Shown here: one piece after another, positions 9,401-16,985 of the stretch
Numbering within the stretch: the first letter of the stretch is position 1
How the letters are laid out: each line of letters begins with the position of its first letter
NCBI GenBank assembly: GCA_910587355.1
Contig: CAJUKF010000009.1
Coordinates: 3,765 to 67,764, forward strand
Length of the DNA stretch: 64,000 nt
Origin: an uncultured Muribaculaceae bacterium
GTDB lineage: Bacteria > Bacteroidota > Bacteroidia > Bacteroidales > Muribaculaceae
Reading direction: 5' to 3'
The notes under the pieces: model-generated
Databases searched by the model: none
What the model saw: only the letters and a program-made list of their open reading frames with translations
What the model was told of the DNA's origin: nothing
Program-made: the position numbers and the translations under genes

Positions 9401-9978
9401 TCAAAGCCACCGTCGGCAAGGAGTCTGTTCCCTATAACGTGAAGTATACTCTCTATGGCAACGGCACAGTGGATGTAACCGCCGATTTCCACACACCTTC
9501 GGAGTTCACACTGCCGCGTCTCGGTCTCACAGCCGCATTCGCCCCCTCGCTTGAGAATGTAAGCTGGTATGGCCGCGGCCCGATTGAGAACTTCACCGAC
9601 CGTCATGCCGCCGCCTCTGTCGGCAAATATGCCAATACAGTCGACGGTATGCGTGAGCACTATATCCGCACCCAGTCGATGGGCAACCGTACCGAGACAC
9701 GCCACCTTTCGCTCACCGACAACAGCGGCAAGGGCATACGCATCACTGCCGCCGAGCCTATTTCCTTCAGCGCGCTCCACTATACAGACAAGGACATATG
9801 GAATGCCAAGTATGACCACGACCTCGACAACGTGCGCCGCGATGAAGTCATTCTCTCGCTCGATGCCGCACAGTTCGGTCTCGGCAATGCCAGCTGCGGC
9901 CCGGGCCCTATTAAGGAGTACAGACTGCAGCCCGACACCACCTATACATACACATTCAGAATCGAACCTCTTAAATAA
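6418..9978 (+). CDS. GH2 beta-galactosidase with N-terminal ricin-like domain
   Basis: A 1186-residue LacZ-type enzyme. I start at the ATG that gives the signal peptide MKKYILSLCTALVMAPLGLFA. Residues ~25-165 form a ricin-type beta-trefoil-like module (VWSFVDLGNDVYLILNAAS, later NQQWRATRNADGTYTF), an unusual N-terminal addition that may bind carbohydrate. Then follow the GH2 sugar-binding, Ig-like and TIM-barrel domains: acid/base E642 in WSLGNESGGG and nucleophile E702 in FLCEYAHAMGN. The C-terminus continues into the DUF4981 and beta-galactosidase small-chain regions, as in long LacZ enzymes. It follows the GH29 gene by 56 bp, so they are probably cotranscribed. The likely role is exo-removal of beta-linked galactose from glycans also trimmed by the fucosidase. 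Confidence 0.93.
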   Translation: MKKYILSLCTALVMAPLGLFAGVIDTSKNYEMLTTTGLALDNNESMSPDANLFINKPVKDKGSQVWSFVDLGNDVYLILNAASEMAIDNSGIGAREGRVIQWQSQKNNRNQQWRATRNADGTYTFNCVASDFDLAYSDAEPVGEPVMQLPKSDRKSHNTWTLKKSDVKISYEPMRTSSTNDWENQNIIGINKEAATATFVPFADSKSMKADPSYAHPWERNNSTRYMLLNGDWKFNWVKAPEERPLNFYKPSYDVSGWDVIEVPSNWEMKGYGTPIYTNITYPFRNNPPFIQGQRGYTINDEPNAVGSYRRDFTLPADWKDKEVFITFEGVYSAMYLWVNGKKVGYSQGPTTDARFDITKYVKPGKNVLAVEVYRWSDGSYLEDQDMFRMSGIYRDVYLSATPKTYLRDLCLTSTFTPDYGKATLDVNAKVDNRGKRTETRTVKAEVLDAAGKVVASISSPAVTVKPGTESEVMLETTVDKPSLWSAEKPNLYTVNIEMLDGNGNVVEATTQKYGFRNIEIKDKKVYVNGKLTYFKGSNHHDVSPANGKAVPVETMIEDVLLFKRHNLNTIRTSHYPKSPKMYSLFDYYGIYVMDEADQECHGNQSISNNPEWKDAYVDRAVRMVQRDKNHPSIIFWSLGNESGGGCNIVAERDAIRAIDNRIIHYEGMNETADIDSRMYPSVESMIAQDRQNTDKPFFLCEYAHAMGNAIGNLPEYWDYIENHSNRMIGGCIWDWVDQAINKPGRPANEYYFGGSFGDFPNDNDFCCNGIIRSDREVTPKLLEVKNVYKYIDLTMPTPQQLTIKNKYTDTNLDEFDMTYTVEKDGEVVKRGVISLPSCLPGESVTMSVPEIEVPGMGSDKAEYFVNFDVRLKKGTVWADAGHSVAMAQFKLNDYMPVLAPVNSTARMKMHKEPGDRLVIDGYGCEYIFNTRTGSLIGMDVDGRQYMHGLDGFTFNWYRSISNMHPRYVNAHVVLENFTSTLAPDSTYVTVDASLKATVGKESVPYNVKYTLYGNGTVDVTADFHTPSEFTLPRLGLTAAFAPSLENVSWYGRGPIENFTDRHAAASVGKYANTVDGMREHYIRTQSMGNRTETRHLSLTDNSGKGIRITAAEPISFSALHYTDKDIWNAKYDHDLDNVRRDEVILSLDAAQFGLGNASCGPGPIKEYRLQPDTTYTYTFRIEPLK

Positions 9979-9996
9979 ATTCTGAAACATACAAAG

Positions 9997-10029
9997 AACG
10001 TCCCGGTGCTTTCGTAGCGCCGGGACGTT
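9997..10029 (+). terminator. Hairpin after the GH2 gene
   Basis: AACGTCCCGG and CCGGGACGTT form a GC-rich stem with an intervening loop just after the GH2 stop codon. The downstream tract is only moderately T-rich, so termination strength is uncertain. Confidence 0.55.
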
Positions 10030-10240
10030 CCCACGTTTCAACTATTTATTTATGAGAGCCCCAGCATCCAATAATCACTACTCGATACTGAGGACGAGGG
10101 ATGCTTGTTGCTTTCTTTATCAGTATAACAAAATTCAAGGCACGATTACTATGTTAAATTGGTGAAAGAGTGCTAATTTAGATGTTTGAAAACGATTAAA
10201 AAGCTAATAAAATTTACATCTTTTTTTTAATTCACTTAAA

Positions 10241-10849
10241 ATGAATAAAAGGTCATATATCATACCAGAGGAAGTGAGCCGCGACGAGTATTTTGCACAG
10301 GAATGGACAAAAATGCACGCCGGTGAAGTATATGATGCCATATATCCGGGGTTCGGCGAACTATTGAGAAAGACACGACGCACAATCAAGCGCTACAACG
10401 ACCTCGACCCTTTCTCTCCTGAACTGAAAGAGATTCTGACCTCGCTTCTCGGAGGATGCGGGTCTTCAATTCTGATTAATCAGCCGTTCCGTTGCGACTT
10501 CGGCTGCAATATTTTTGTCGGGGAGAATTTTTTTGCAAATTTCAATCTTACCATACTTGACGAAGGCCTTGTGACAATCGGCGACAACTGTTTCATCGGG
10601 CCGAATGTGTCGATTTACACGGCCTGTCATCCTCTTGAGGCGGAGGAGCGCAACAAGGGTGTCGAATGGGCGGAGCCGGTGACAATCGGCGACAATGTGT
10701 GGCTGGGCGGCAATGTGACAATTCTGCCCGGTGTCACAATCGGAGACAACTGCGTGATAGGGGCCGGTTCGGTAGTGACAAAAGATATTCCCGACGGCTG
10801 TGTCGCCGCCGGGAATCCTGCAAATGTCAAGAAGGAAATCAAGCAGTGA
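10241..10849 (+). CDS. Maltose/galactoside-type sugar O-acetyltransferase
   Basis: A 202-residue cytosolic acetyltransferase of the left-handed beta-helix family (Maa/LacA/NodL group), using acetyl-CoA to acetylate a sugar hydroxyl. The N-terminus (EWTKMHAGEVYDAIYPG) matches the Maa substrate-binding helix. Hexapeptide repeats run from about residue 90 (VTIGDNCFIGPNVSIYTACH, VTIGDNVWLGGNVTILPGV, VTIGDNCVIGAGSVV), and the catalytic His is the one in YTACHPL. Length is typical. It stands alone between a terminator and the restriction-modification pair. The natural acceptor sugar cannot be read from sequence. Confidence 0.9.
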   Translation: MNKRSYIIPEEVSRDEYFAQEWTKMHAGEVYDAIYPGFGELLRKTRRTIKRYNDLDPFSPELKEILTSLLGGCGSSILINQPFRCDFGCNIFVGENFFANFNLTILDEGLVTIGDNCFIGPNVSIYTACHPLEAEERNKGVEWAEPVTIGDNVWLGGNVTILPGVTIGDNCVIGAGSVVTKDIPDGCVAAGNPANVKKEIKQ

Positions 10850-10860
10850 GCAACTATACA

Positions 10861-10880
10861 TTGGGATGATAGTATCCCAA
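10861..10880 (+). terminator. Small hairpin after the acetyltransferase gene
   Basis: TTGGGAT and ATCCCAA form a 7-bp stem with a 6-nt loop, followed by an AT-rich tract. It may be a weak terminator separating the acetyltransferase from the restriction-modification genes. Confidence 0.4.
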
Positions 10881-10925
10881 TATATTTGTGTATTTGATAA
10901 CAAGTGTTAATCCTTTCAGAGAACG

Positions 10926-10956
10926 TTTATTCAATGAACGAAAACAATTAACTTTG
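10926..10956 (+). promoter_or_regulatory. Promoter for the restriction-modification pair
   Basis: TTTA at 10926-10929, a 19-bp spacer and TAACTTTG at 10949-10956 closely fit the Bacteroidota consensus. This leaves a leader of roughly 130 nt before the chosen methyltransferase start. Confidence 0.6.
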
Positions 10957-11091
10957 CAATAAATGTGCGCTTGTTGCTGACAAAGACCACTAATAATATA
11001 ATAAACATTTATATAATATAACGGAACTTCCTTGTTGCCGCATAAAGGTTTGGTTGCCTGTCAGCCTACATGGAAGTTTCTGCTTGTTAAT

Positions 11092-12975
11092 ATGGCAGAA
11101 AAGAAATCTTTTCTTAAAGGGAAAAAGCCGGTTACCTTTCTTGACCTCTTTGCTGGAGCAGGAGGAATAAGTGAGGGATTTCTTCAGGCTTATACTTCCG
11201 ACAAATATTTCAAGTTTATTCTTGCAAGCGATATTAACGAGAATTGTGAGTTGACACATGTTGTAAGATATAATCATCAGTTCGGACTTGATACCAAGTT
11301 CCTTACAGCTGATATTATGGCACCAGATTTTATGATGCGTCTGCTTGCTCAACTCGGCAATGTCGAAATAGACGTTGTGACAGGTGGTCCAAGTTGTCAG
11401 TCTTTTAGCTTATCAGGCCGTCGCAGACGCTTTGACAAAAGGGATAATTTATTTCTCCATTATCTTGCAGTAATCCGCAAACTCCGCCCTAAATACTTTG
11501 TCATGGAGAATGTCAAAGGACTACTCACAAAAGATAAAGGAAAGTTCAAAGAAGCGATACTCCGTGAAATCCGTTCGATAATTGACGATAAAAATATACC
11601 GTCATTTATTTTATTTCTAAATGGACTTCTTGACAAAAATGCATCTACGTTTGTTAAGAACTGTTTTCTTTCAAAAATTAAAATGGAAGTAGCTGATGAT
11701 GAAGATGCACGCGCCGAACGAGACAATTATTTCGCTGTTCTTGAAACTCAATTTAAATCTATTACACGAAAAATAGACTATCGTCTCAGCAAATCAAACA
11801 TCAACATTGCGACAATTCGTCACGGCCTGAATCTGCTTCGTCGCACCGATGAAAGAAACGCTATCTCAGCCGCTATCATTAATGAAAAAACACAGGCCGA
11901 TATTGACAATGATTTCTTTGTCAACCAGTTCAACAACTTTATATCGTTCATTGACGATTCGACGATAATAAATACTATCCTTTCTGCTATCGATACTTTC
12001 GACGAATTTGATAACTCATCAAACGAGGTCGAGGAGTTCCGAGAAATGATAAAGCTGTATTCCTATACTCTTGATGAAACATTCTCGCTGGTAAAGGATT
12101 TCGCAAAAGATAAAAAGGAAACTGAAGAACTTGACAGGCATCTTGAAAATATTAGGCTATACCGAGTCGCAAAGCCTATAGTCGCTCTCGCCGCTGATTA
12201 CGGCGTACCGCAGAATCGCGAACGAGTTCTTTTTGTTGGTTGTCGAAAGGACCAAGAGCTTATCGATGCCATCCCACCAACACTTAGTGACGAAGAAAAA
12301 GTAACGGTCTATGAGGCTATCCATGACCTTGATTTTTTAGGAAACGGTTCTACTGCCGATACATATGGTACACAGCGTATCATTCCGGAATACGAGCCTC
12401 TTATTCGTAGTCGCGAAGTACAAGGCCATATCTCAGATGCCGAAGATACTCATACATTCTCTGAATGGTCTAAGATTGGCCGTTTCGGCCATAGATTTGA
12501 TTTTTGTTGCGAACCTTTCTATGTGCGTTCTATTGAAGATTTAAACAATAATCTTTTTTGCGAAGCTCCTGTACTATACAATCATCAGACAAGTTCGCAA
12601 AGTGATGATGTGAAAGAGAGGCTTTCTATTATCGCCAAGCACGGCGTATACGATGAAGATTGCAAAGAAGAACTTTCGCAGTTTGGGTTGGAATCCAATA
12701 AGCGAAACTATACTGTACTTAATCCCAAAGGTCAGAGTCCTACTGTAGTGACAATGCCCGACGATTTTATACATTATGCAGCTCATAGGGCAATGACTGT
12801 TCGCGAAATGGCACGTCTTCAGTCTTTTGATGATTCTTTCGTTTTTCAAGGAAAGCGTCAGACAGGGGGAAATAAGAGAAAGACGGAAATTCCGCAATAT
12901 ACACTTGTTGGTAATGCCGTACCTCCATTGATGGCTAGAGCTATCGCTAATACTATTCTGAAACATATAAAATAG
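11092..12975 (+). CDS. DNA (cytosine-5-)-methyltransferase of a type II R-M system
   Basis: A 627-residue C5-cytosine methyltransferase that would protect host DNA from the nuclease encoded next door. I use the ATG giving MAEKKSF; a TTG 60 bp upstream is the alternative. Motif I (FLDLFAGAGGISEGF), motif IV with catalytic C102 in GGPSCQSFS (the usual PPC is PSC), motif VI E139-N-V and motif VIII Q374-x-R-x-R are clear. So are RAMTVREMARLQ and GNAVPPLMA near the C-terminus. Motifs VI and VIII are about 235 residues apart, far more than usual, so a large helical insertion (~150-360) is present. The gene is AT-richer than its surroundings, suggesting horizontal acquisition. It ends 5 bp before the nuclease gene. 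Confidence 0.93.
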   Translation: MAEKKSFLKGKKPVTFLDLFAGAGGISEGFLQAYTSDKYFKFILASDINENCELTHVVRYNHQFGLDTKFLTADIMAPDFMMRLLAQLGNVEIDVVTGGPSCQSFSLSGRRRRFDKRDNLFLHYLAVIRKLRPKYFVMENVKGLLTKDKGKFKEAILREIRSIIDDKNIPSFILFLNGLLDKNASTFVKNCFLSKIKMEVADDEDARAERDNYFAVLETQFKSITRKIDYRLSKSNINIATIRHGLNLLRRTDERNAISAAIINEKTQADIDNDFFVNQFNNFISFIDDSTIINTILSAIDTFDEFDNSSNEVEEFREMIKLYSYTLDETFSLVKDFAKDKKETEELDRHLENIRLYRVAKPIVALAADYGVPQNRERVLFVGCRKDQELIDAIPPTLSDEEKVTVYEAIHDLDFLGNGSTADTYGTQRIIPEYEPLIRSREVQGHISDAEDTHTFSEWSKIGRFGHRFDFCCEPFYVRSIEDLNNNLFCEAPVLYNHQTSSQSDDVKERLSIIAKHGVYDEDCKEELSQFGLESNKRNYTVLNPKGQSPTVVTMPDDFIHYAAHRAMTVREMARLQSFDDSFVFQGKRQTGGNKRKTEIPQYTLVGNAVPPLMARAIANTILKHIK

Positions 12976-12980
12976 TTCCC

Positions 12981-14198
12981 ATGATACACATGCGCCCATA
13001 CAATGCTTTCGAGACCAAAAATGTAAAATTTTTGGTTGATAAGCAGGTGGAGTTTGCTACAATCCAAATCACCGAAACCGGTTTAAAGAAAAGCATATTG
13101 GACGCAACCGCTCCGGTTCGTGCATTTTTTAAGGAGAAGAATGTGCATGATTACGAAACGCAACTCCAAGGGCCGGAACATAAGCGTGTTATCGACACAT
13201 ATATTTTGACTGAAGACGCACAATATCTTACAAAAACTTCTCTTTATCGACCCATTACTAAAAAAGGAGACCCTCGACTTTGGGTCAATAAAGTTAGAGA
13301 TGTTGAGTTTCTTAGAGCAAACGATATTTTCGCAATTATTGCGCATCGAGGCATCCTTTTCGCAGTGAATTTAACAACCGTGAATATTGAAAAGGTATGC
13401 ACATCGCCAATAGACACTCCGCTGAAAGATTTAATTTTTGAAGTCTCTCGCGAAAAGAACTCTGTAAGTGATGAATTGCTATGTCTTATCAAGGATAGAA
13501 TGTCTGACTGGATGCCCGCTGAAATTTTAGCAGATACCGGAATTGGCCGTACAGTTGAATCAATACTGGGTATTGGCATGAATCCGTCAAAAAATCCAGA
13601 TTATAAGGGCATCGAGTTAAAAAGCCATCGCGAAGCATCAAAAGTGCGGAACACATTATTTACTCAGGCTCCAGAATGGGAAATCAGTCGGTTAAAAAGT
13701 GGGCGTGCTATCGTAGAAGAATATGGATATGTACCGGTTGGTTATACTCATAAATCACTTCACGTTACCCTTACTGCTAACCGCCCAAATCCTCAGGGGC
13801 TCGGCCTGTTAGTTCAACCGCAATTAGGCATATTGGAGGCTGACGAGTTCTCCCATATTGTACTGGCTGATGGTACATTCAGAAAGGTTAAAGATGTTGC
13901 AGCTTGGCAGTTGATGAATCTTCATAAACGTTTACTCACGAAACATCGTGAGACATTTTGGATTGATGCGGAAACCAAAAAGGAATCAGGCCGCGAATAT
14001 TTCAGAGTTACTGAAATCCTGCACACTAAAAATCCTATTCCCTCACAGTTTGATATCCTGCTCGAACAGGGGCAGATTACAGTTGACTTTTTGCTTTGTC
14101 GAGATTCTGGAGGCGATACATACAGCTTCAAAATCAAGGGTAAGGCACGACCTCTATTGTTCCCTCAAAGCGATACCTATAATCTCAGAGTCATTTAA
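12981..14198 (+). CDS. MvaI/BcnI-like type II restriction endonuclease
   Basis: A 405-residue protein with no signal peptide. Residues ~185-220 carry the hallmark of the MvaI/BcnI family: GIGRTVESILGIGMN followed by NPDYKGIELKSHR. D207, E212 and K214 form the PD-(D/E)xK metal site with the spacing seen in MvaI. Known members cut CCWGG or CCSGG as monomers; the site here is not readable from sequence. MvaI is about 250 residues, so this one has an extra N-terminal ~160 residues of unknown role. Position 5 bp after the methyltransferase and matching AT-rich composition mark the two as one restriction-modification unit. An in-frame ATG three codons later is an alternative start. Confidence 0.85.
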   Translation: MIHMRPYNAFETKNVKFLVDKQVEFATIQITETGLKKSILDATAPVRAFFKEKNVHDYETQLQGPEHKRVIDTYILTEDAQYLTKTSLYRPITKKGDPRLWVNKVRDVEFLRANDIFAIIAHRGILFAVNLTTVNIEKVCTSPIDTPLKDLIFEVSREKNSVSDELLCLIKDRMSDWMPAEILADTGIGRTVESILGIGMNPSKNPDYKGIELKSHREASKVRNTLFTQAPEWEISRLKSGRAIVEEYGYVPVGYTHKSLHVTLTANRPNPQGLGLLVQPQLGILEADEFSHIVLADGTFRKVKDVAAWQLMNLHKRLLTKHRETFWIDAETKKESGREYFRVTEILHTKNPIPSQFDILLEQGQITVDFLLCRDSGGDTYSFKIKGKARPLLFPQSDTYNLRVI

Positions 14199-14251
14199 TC
14201 TAAAAAACAATAATAAATCTTGGCTCATATTTCCATTTATTACGACAAGTG

Positions 14252-14728
14252 TTAGGATTTCAGCATAGACGATATTAGTTGTGTCTCGAATCCGCGGGCT
14301 ACGGCGAAACGGAAGAGCTTTACGCGGTCGTCGTACGACAGCGGACGGTCCATATGTGCGGCTTTGGCTTTGAGGAGGGTGCGCAGGACGGCGGTGTATT
14401 CCTCCTGATTGATTTCTTCGAGCGCCTCGTCAATGGTATCGGAGTCGATACGTTTCTGCTTGAGTGCCATTGCTATTTTGCGACGGCCCCAGCGGGCGAA
14501 GCGGTATTTGTCGCGGACGAATGCCCGGGCAAAGCGGCTGTCGTCGAGAAAGCGGCGTGTTGTGAGAGAATTTATTATTGCCTCGATGTCGCGGCTGTCA
14601 ATGCGCCATGCGCGCATTTTCTCGCGCAGCTCGTGCTCGCAGCGTTCGGCACGCGCGCACAGTTCCTCACAGCGGATAAGGGCTTTTTCGGGTGGTATGA
14701 CTTTAGGAGTGGAAAAGCTTCGTGGCAT
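14252..14728 (-). CDS. recX: RecX, RecA-modulating protein
   Basis: A 158-residue, highly charged, all-helical protein. Regulatory protein RecX binds RecA filaments and usually limits their extension. The tandem three-helix repeats are visible: RFLDDSRFARAFVRDKYRFA and RRKIAMALKQKRIDSDTIDE are typical of the family core. Length is normal. It starts 2 bp after the prmC stop codon, so it is the last gene of obg-prmC-recX. recA is not in the window. Confidence 0.9.
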   Translation of the reverse strand: MPRSFSTPKVIPPEKALIRCEELCARAERCEHELREKMRAWRIDSRDIEAIINSLTTRRFLDDSRFARAFVRDKYRFARWGRRKIAMALKQKRIDSDTIDEALEEINQEEYTAVLRTLLKAKAAHMDRPLSYDDRVKLFRFAVARGFETQLISSMLKS

Positions 14729-14730
14729 TT

Positions 14731-15597
14731 TTACTGATTGTCGGGCAGCTGTGCTGTGGCGTAGCGGTAAGCGCCGAGATAGTCGCGGCGTATGTCGATG
14801 TTTTCAAATCCATCGCCTTGAAGCAGGGCGCGCATTTCTTCGGGGAAACGCGAGTTGATTTCAAAGTAAAGCCGTCCGCCTGGAACAAGTGCCTTCCGGG
14901 CATAAGCTGCTATAGCTTTATAGAAAAGCAGAGGATTGTCGTCGGGAACGAAAAGAGCAGAGTGGGGCTCGTAGTCGAGCACATGGGGCTCGATATCCTT
15001 TGCCTCCGATGCGCACACATAGGGAGGATTGCTCACTATGATGTCATATTCGGCTGAGGAGGACGGCGGTGTTTTAAGAATATCGGCCTGAATGAAACGG
15101 ACATTGACAGACAGAGCCTTCGCGTTGTTTTCGGCCACTTTGAGAGCATCGGTGCTCACATCGATGCCCCTGACATCGGCGAAAGGCAGCGCACGTGCGA
15201 GCGATATGGCGATGCAGCCCGAGCCGGTGCCTATGTCGAGCACGCGCAAGTCGCTGCGGCCGCTGTAATCCGAGGTGATTATGTCGACCAGTCCGGCGGT
15301 CTCCGGCCTCGGAATCAGCACGGCCGGCGATACGGCGAATGTGTTGCCCATAAACTGAGCGCGGCCGACGGCATACTGCACCGGTTCGCCGGCAAGCACT
15401 TTGTCGACGGCGGCGTTTATGCGGCTTTGGACGAAGTCGAGCACTTCGCGGTCGCCGTTCACAAAAATGTATTTGCGGTCATAGCCGGCCACATCCTCAA
15501 AGATTATGCGTGCGGCCGCCTCCGCCTCGCCCTTGCCGAGCGAAGGCGAGAGACGGTCGACAGTGTCTTTGAAGAAGCGTGCTGCTGTGATGCTCAT
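14731..15597 (-). CDS. prmC: PrmC, release-factor glutamine methyltransferase
   Basis: A 288-residue SAM-dependent methyltransferase that modifies the GGQ glutamine of peptide release factors RF1 and RF2. The SAM-binding loop DIGTGSGCIA starts at residue 121 and the N-methyltransferase signature SNPPYV at 189-194 (N190-PPY). The N-terminal helical domain that recognises release factors ends around IPRPET. The start codon overlaps the end of obg by 4 bp, implying translational coupling; recX follows after 2 bp. Confidence 0.95.
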   Translation of the reverse strand: MSITAARFFKDTVDRLSPSLGKGEAEAAARIIFEDVAGYDRKYIFVNGDREVLDFVQSRINAAVDKVLAGEPVQYAVGRAQFMGNTFAVSPAVLIPRPETAGLVDIITSDYSGRSDLRVLDIGTGSGCIAISLARALPFADVRGIDVSTDALKVAENNAKALSVNVRFIQADILKTPPSSSAEYDIIVSNPPYVCASEAKDIEPHVLDYEPHSALFVPDDNPLLFYKAIAAYARKALVPGGRLYFEINSRFPEEMRALLQGDGFENIDIRRDYLGAYRYATAQLPDNQ

Positions 15598-16883
15598 TCG
15601 CGGTCGTCGTTGATAGCCTCGTAGCCGAAAATATCGTCGTCGGAGGGACGGTCGTCGTCTTCGTCGTTATCCTCACAGGGAGTATCGTCGTCAATCTCGT
15701 CGATGTCAGCGTCGTCCCAGTCGATGTCCTCTTCCCATGTGTCGGGGCTTATTTTACGCAAATCCTCGGCTTCCTCGTCGGCTTCGTCGGGTGTGGGTTC
15801 GTATTCGAAGATAAAATTGTCTTCTTCCTGCACGCGGTGACGGCTGTCGAGCGGACGGTGAACCGTGTCGGGCGAATCGATGCGGTTGCGGTCGTCGGTG
15901 ATTGCGGTCCAGAGCATATCCTTGAGCCTGTCGATGCCGTAGCCGGTGACAGCGGATATGAATACGTGGGGAATGCCTTCGGGAAGGGTCTTCTCGATTT
16001 CCTCGCGGAGCTCATCGTCGAGTAAGTCGGATTTCGATATGGCGAGCACACGCTCTTTGTCGACGAGCTGCGGATTGAAGCGGCGGAGTTCGTCGAGCAG
16101 GATTTCGTATTCCTTCTCGATGTCGTCGGCATCGGCCGGAACAAGGAAGAGGAGCACGGCATTTCGCTCGATGTGGCGCAGGAAACGCAGACCGAGGCCC
16201 TTGCCCTCGCTGGCGCCTTCGATGATGCCGGGTATGTCGGCCATTACGAACGAGCGGTTGTCGCGGTAGCTGACGATGCCGAGCTGCGGCTCCATTGTCG
16301 TGAAGGGATAATCGGCGATTTTCGGTTCGGCTGCCGAAACTGCCGACAGAAGTGTCGATTTACCCGCGTTGGGGAAGCCGACAAGACCCACGTCTGCGAG
16401 CATTTTCAGTTCGAGCACCACCGACTTTTCGATTGCCGGTTCACCCGGCTGAGCATATCGCGGCGTGCGGTTGGTAGAGCTCTTGAAATGCCAGTTGCCC
16501 AGCCCCCCACGGCCTCCCTTGAGGAGCTTTATTTCCTGGCCGTCGTCGGTCACTTCGGTGAGGTATTCGCCTGTCTCGGCATCATATACCACGGTTCCGC
16601 AGGGTACGTCGACAACAACGTCCTCGCCGTCCTTGCCGAAAGAACGGCCACCCGAGCCGCTCTGCCCGTTGCCTGCGAAGATATGACGGCGGTATTTCAG
16701 TGGCAGGAGCGTCCACATGTTGCGGTTGCCGCGGAGAATGATATGACCTCCACGGCCTCCGTCACCTCCGTCAGGGCCTCCCTTGGGTACATATTTGGCA
16801 CGATAGAAGTGACGTGAGCCTGCGCCTCCGCGTCCCGAGCGGCAGAGGATTTTCACATAGTCTATAAAATTCGAGTCAGCCAT
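15594..16883 (-). CDS. obg: Obg GTPase (CgtA/ObgE)
   Basis: A 429-residue essential GTPase involved in 50S ribosome maturation and stress control. The glycine-rich Obg domain covers residues 1-158 (RGGAGSRHFYRAKYVPKGGP). The GTPase domain follows with its G1 loop at 169-176 (GFPNAGKS) and G3 DIPG. The C-terminal ~75 residues are extremely acidic, with dense runs of D and E (DWDDADIDEIDDD), an extension variable among Obg proteins that may be involved in signalling. It heads obg-prmC-recX and overlaps prmC by 4 bp. Confidence 0.96.
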   Translation of the reverse strand: MADSNFIDYVKILCRSGRGGAGSRHFYRAKYVPKGGPDGGDGGRGGHIILRGNRNMWTLLPLKYRRHIFAGNGQSGSGGRSFGKDGEDVVVDVPCGTVVYDAETGEYLTEVTDDGQEIKLLKGGRGGLGNWHFKSSTNRTPRYAQPGEPAIEKSVVLELKMLADVGLVGFPNAGKSTLLSAVSAAEPKIADYPFTTMEPQLGIVSYRDNRSFVMADIPGIIEGASEGKGLGLRFLRHIERNAVLLFLVPADADDIEKEYEILLDELRRFNPQLVDKERVLAISKSDLLDDELREEIEKTLPEGIPHVFISAVTGYGIDRLKDMLWTAITDDRNRIDSPDTVHRPLDSRHRVQEEDNFIFEYEPTPDEADEEAEDLRKISPDTWEEDIDWDDADIDEIDDDTPCEDNDEDDDRPSDDDIFGYEAINDDRE

Positions 16884-16907
16884 GTTCGCTGTAGAAATTT
16901 ATTTGGA

Positions 16908-16936
16908 AGCAAAGCCGGGAAACCGGCCCGGTTGCT
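16908..16936 (-). terminator. Possible weak terminator between rodA and obg
   Basis: AGCAA plus CCGGG pair with CCCGG plus TTGCT, leaving a 2-nt bulge and a small loop, in the 102-bp gap between rodA and obg. The flanking minus-strand sequence is AT-rich but has no long T run. It may only attenuate. Confidence 0.35.
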
Positions 16937-16985
16937 TTTATATTTGGTATTTAAACGATTGAAACGTGTTGAAAGTTGGGGTGTG

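Noticed and set aside
9031..10041. A 336-codon open frame on the minus strand
   Set aside because: It is antisense to the C-terminal part of the GH2 gene and crosses its terminator; no domain seen.
10063..10105. Inverted repeat AGCATCC/GGATGCT in the gap before the acetyltransferase
   Set aside because: Only 7 bp with a 29-nt loop; too weak to call a riboswitch or terminator.
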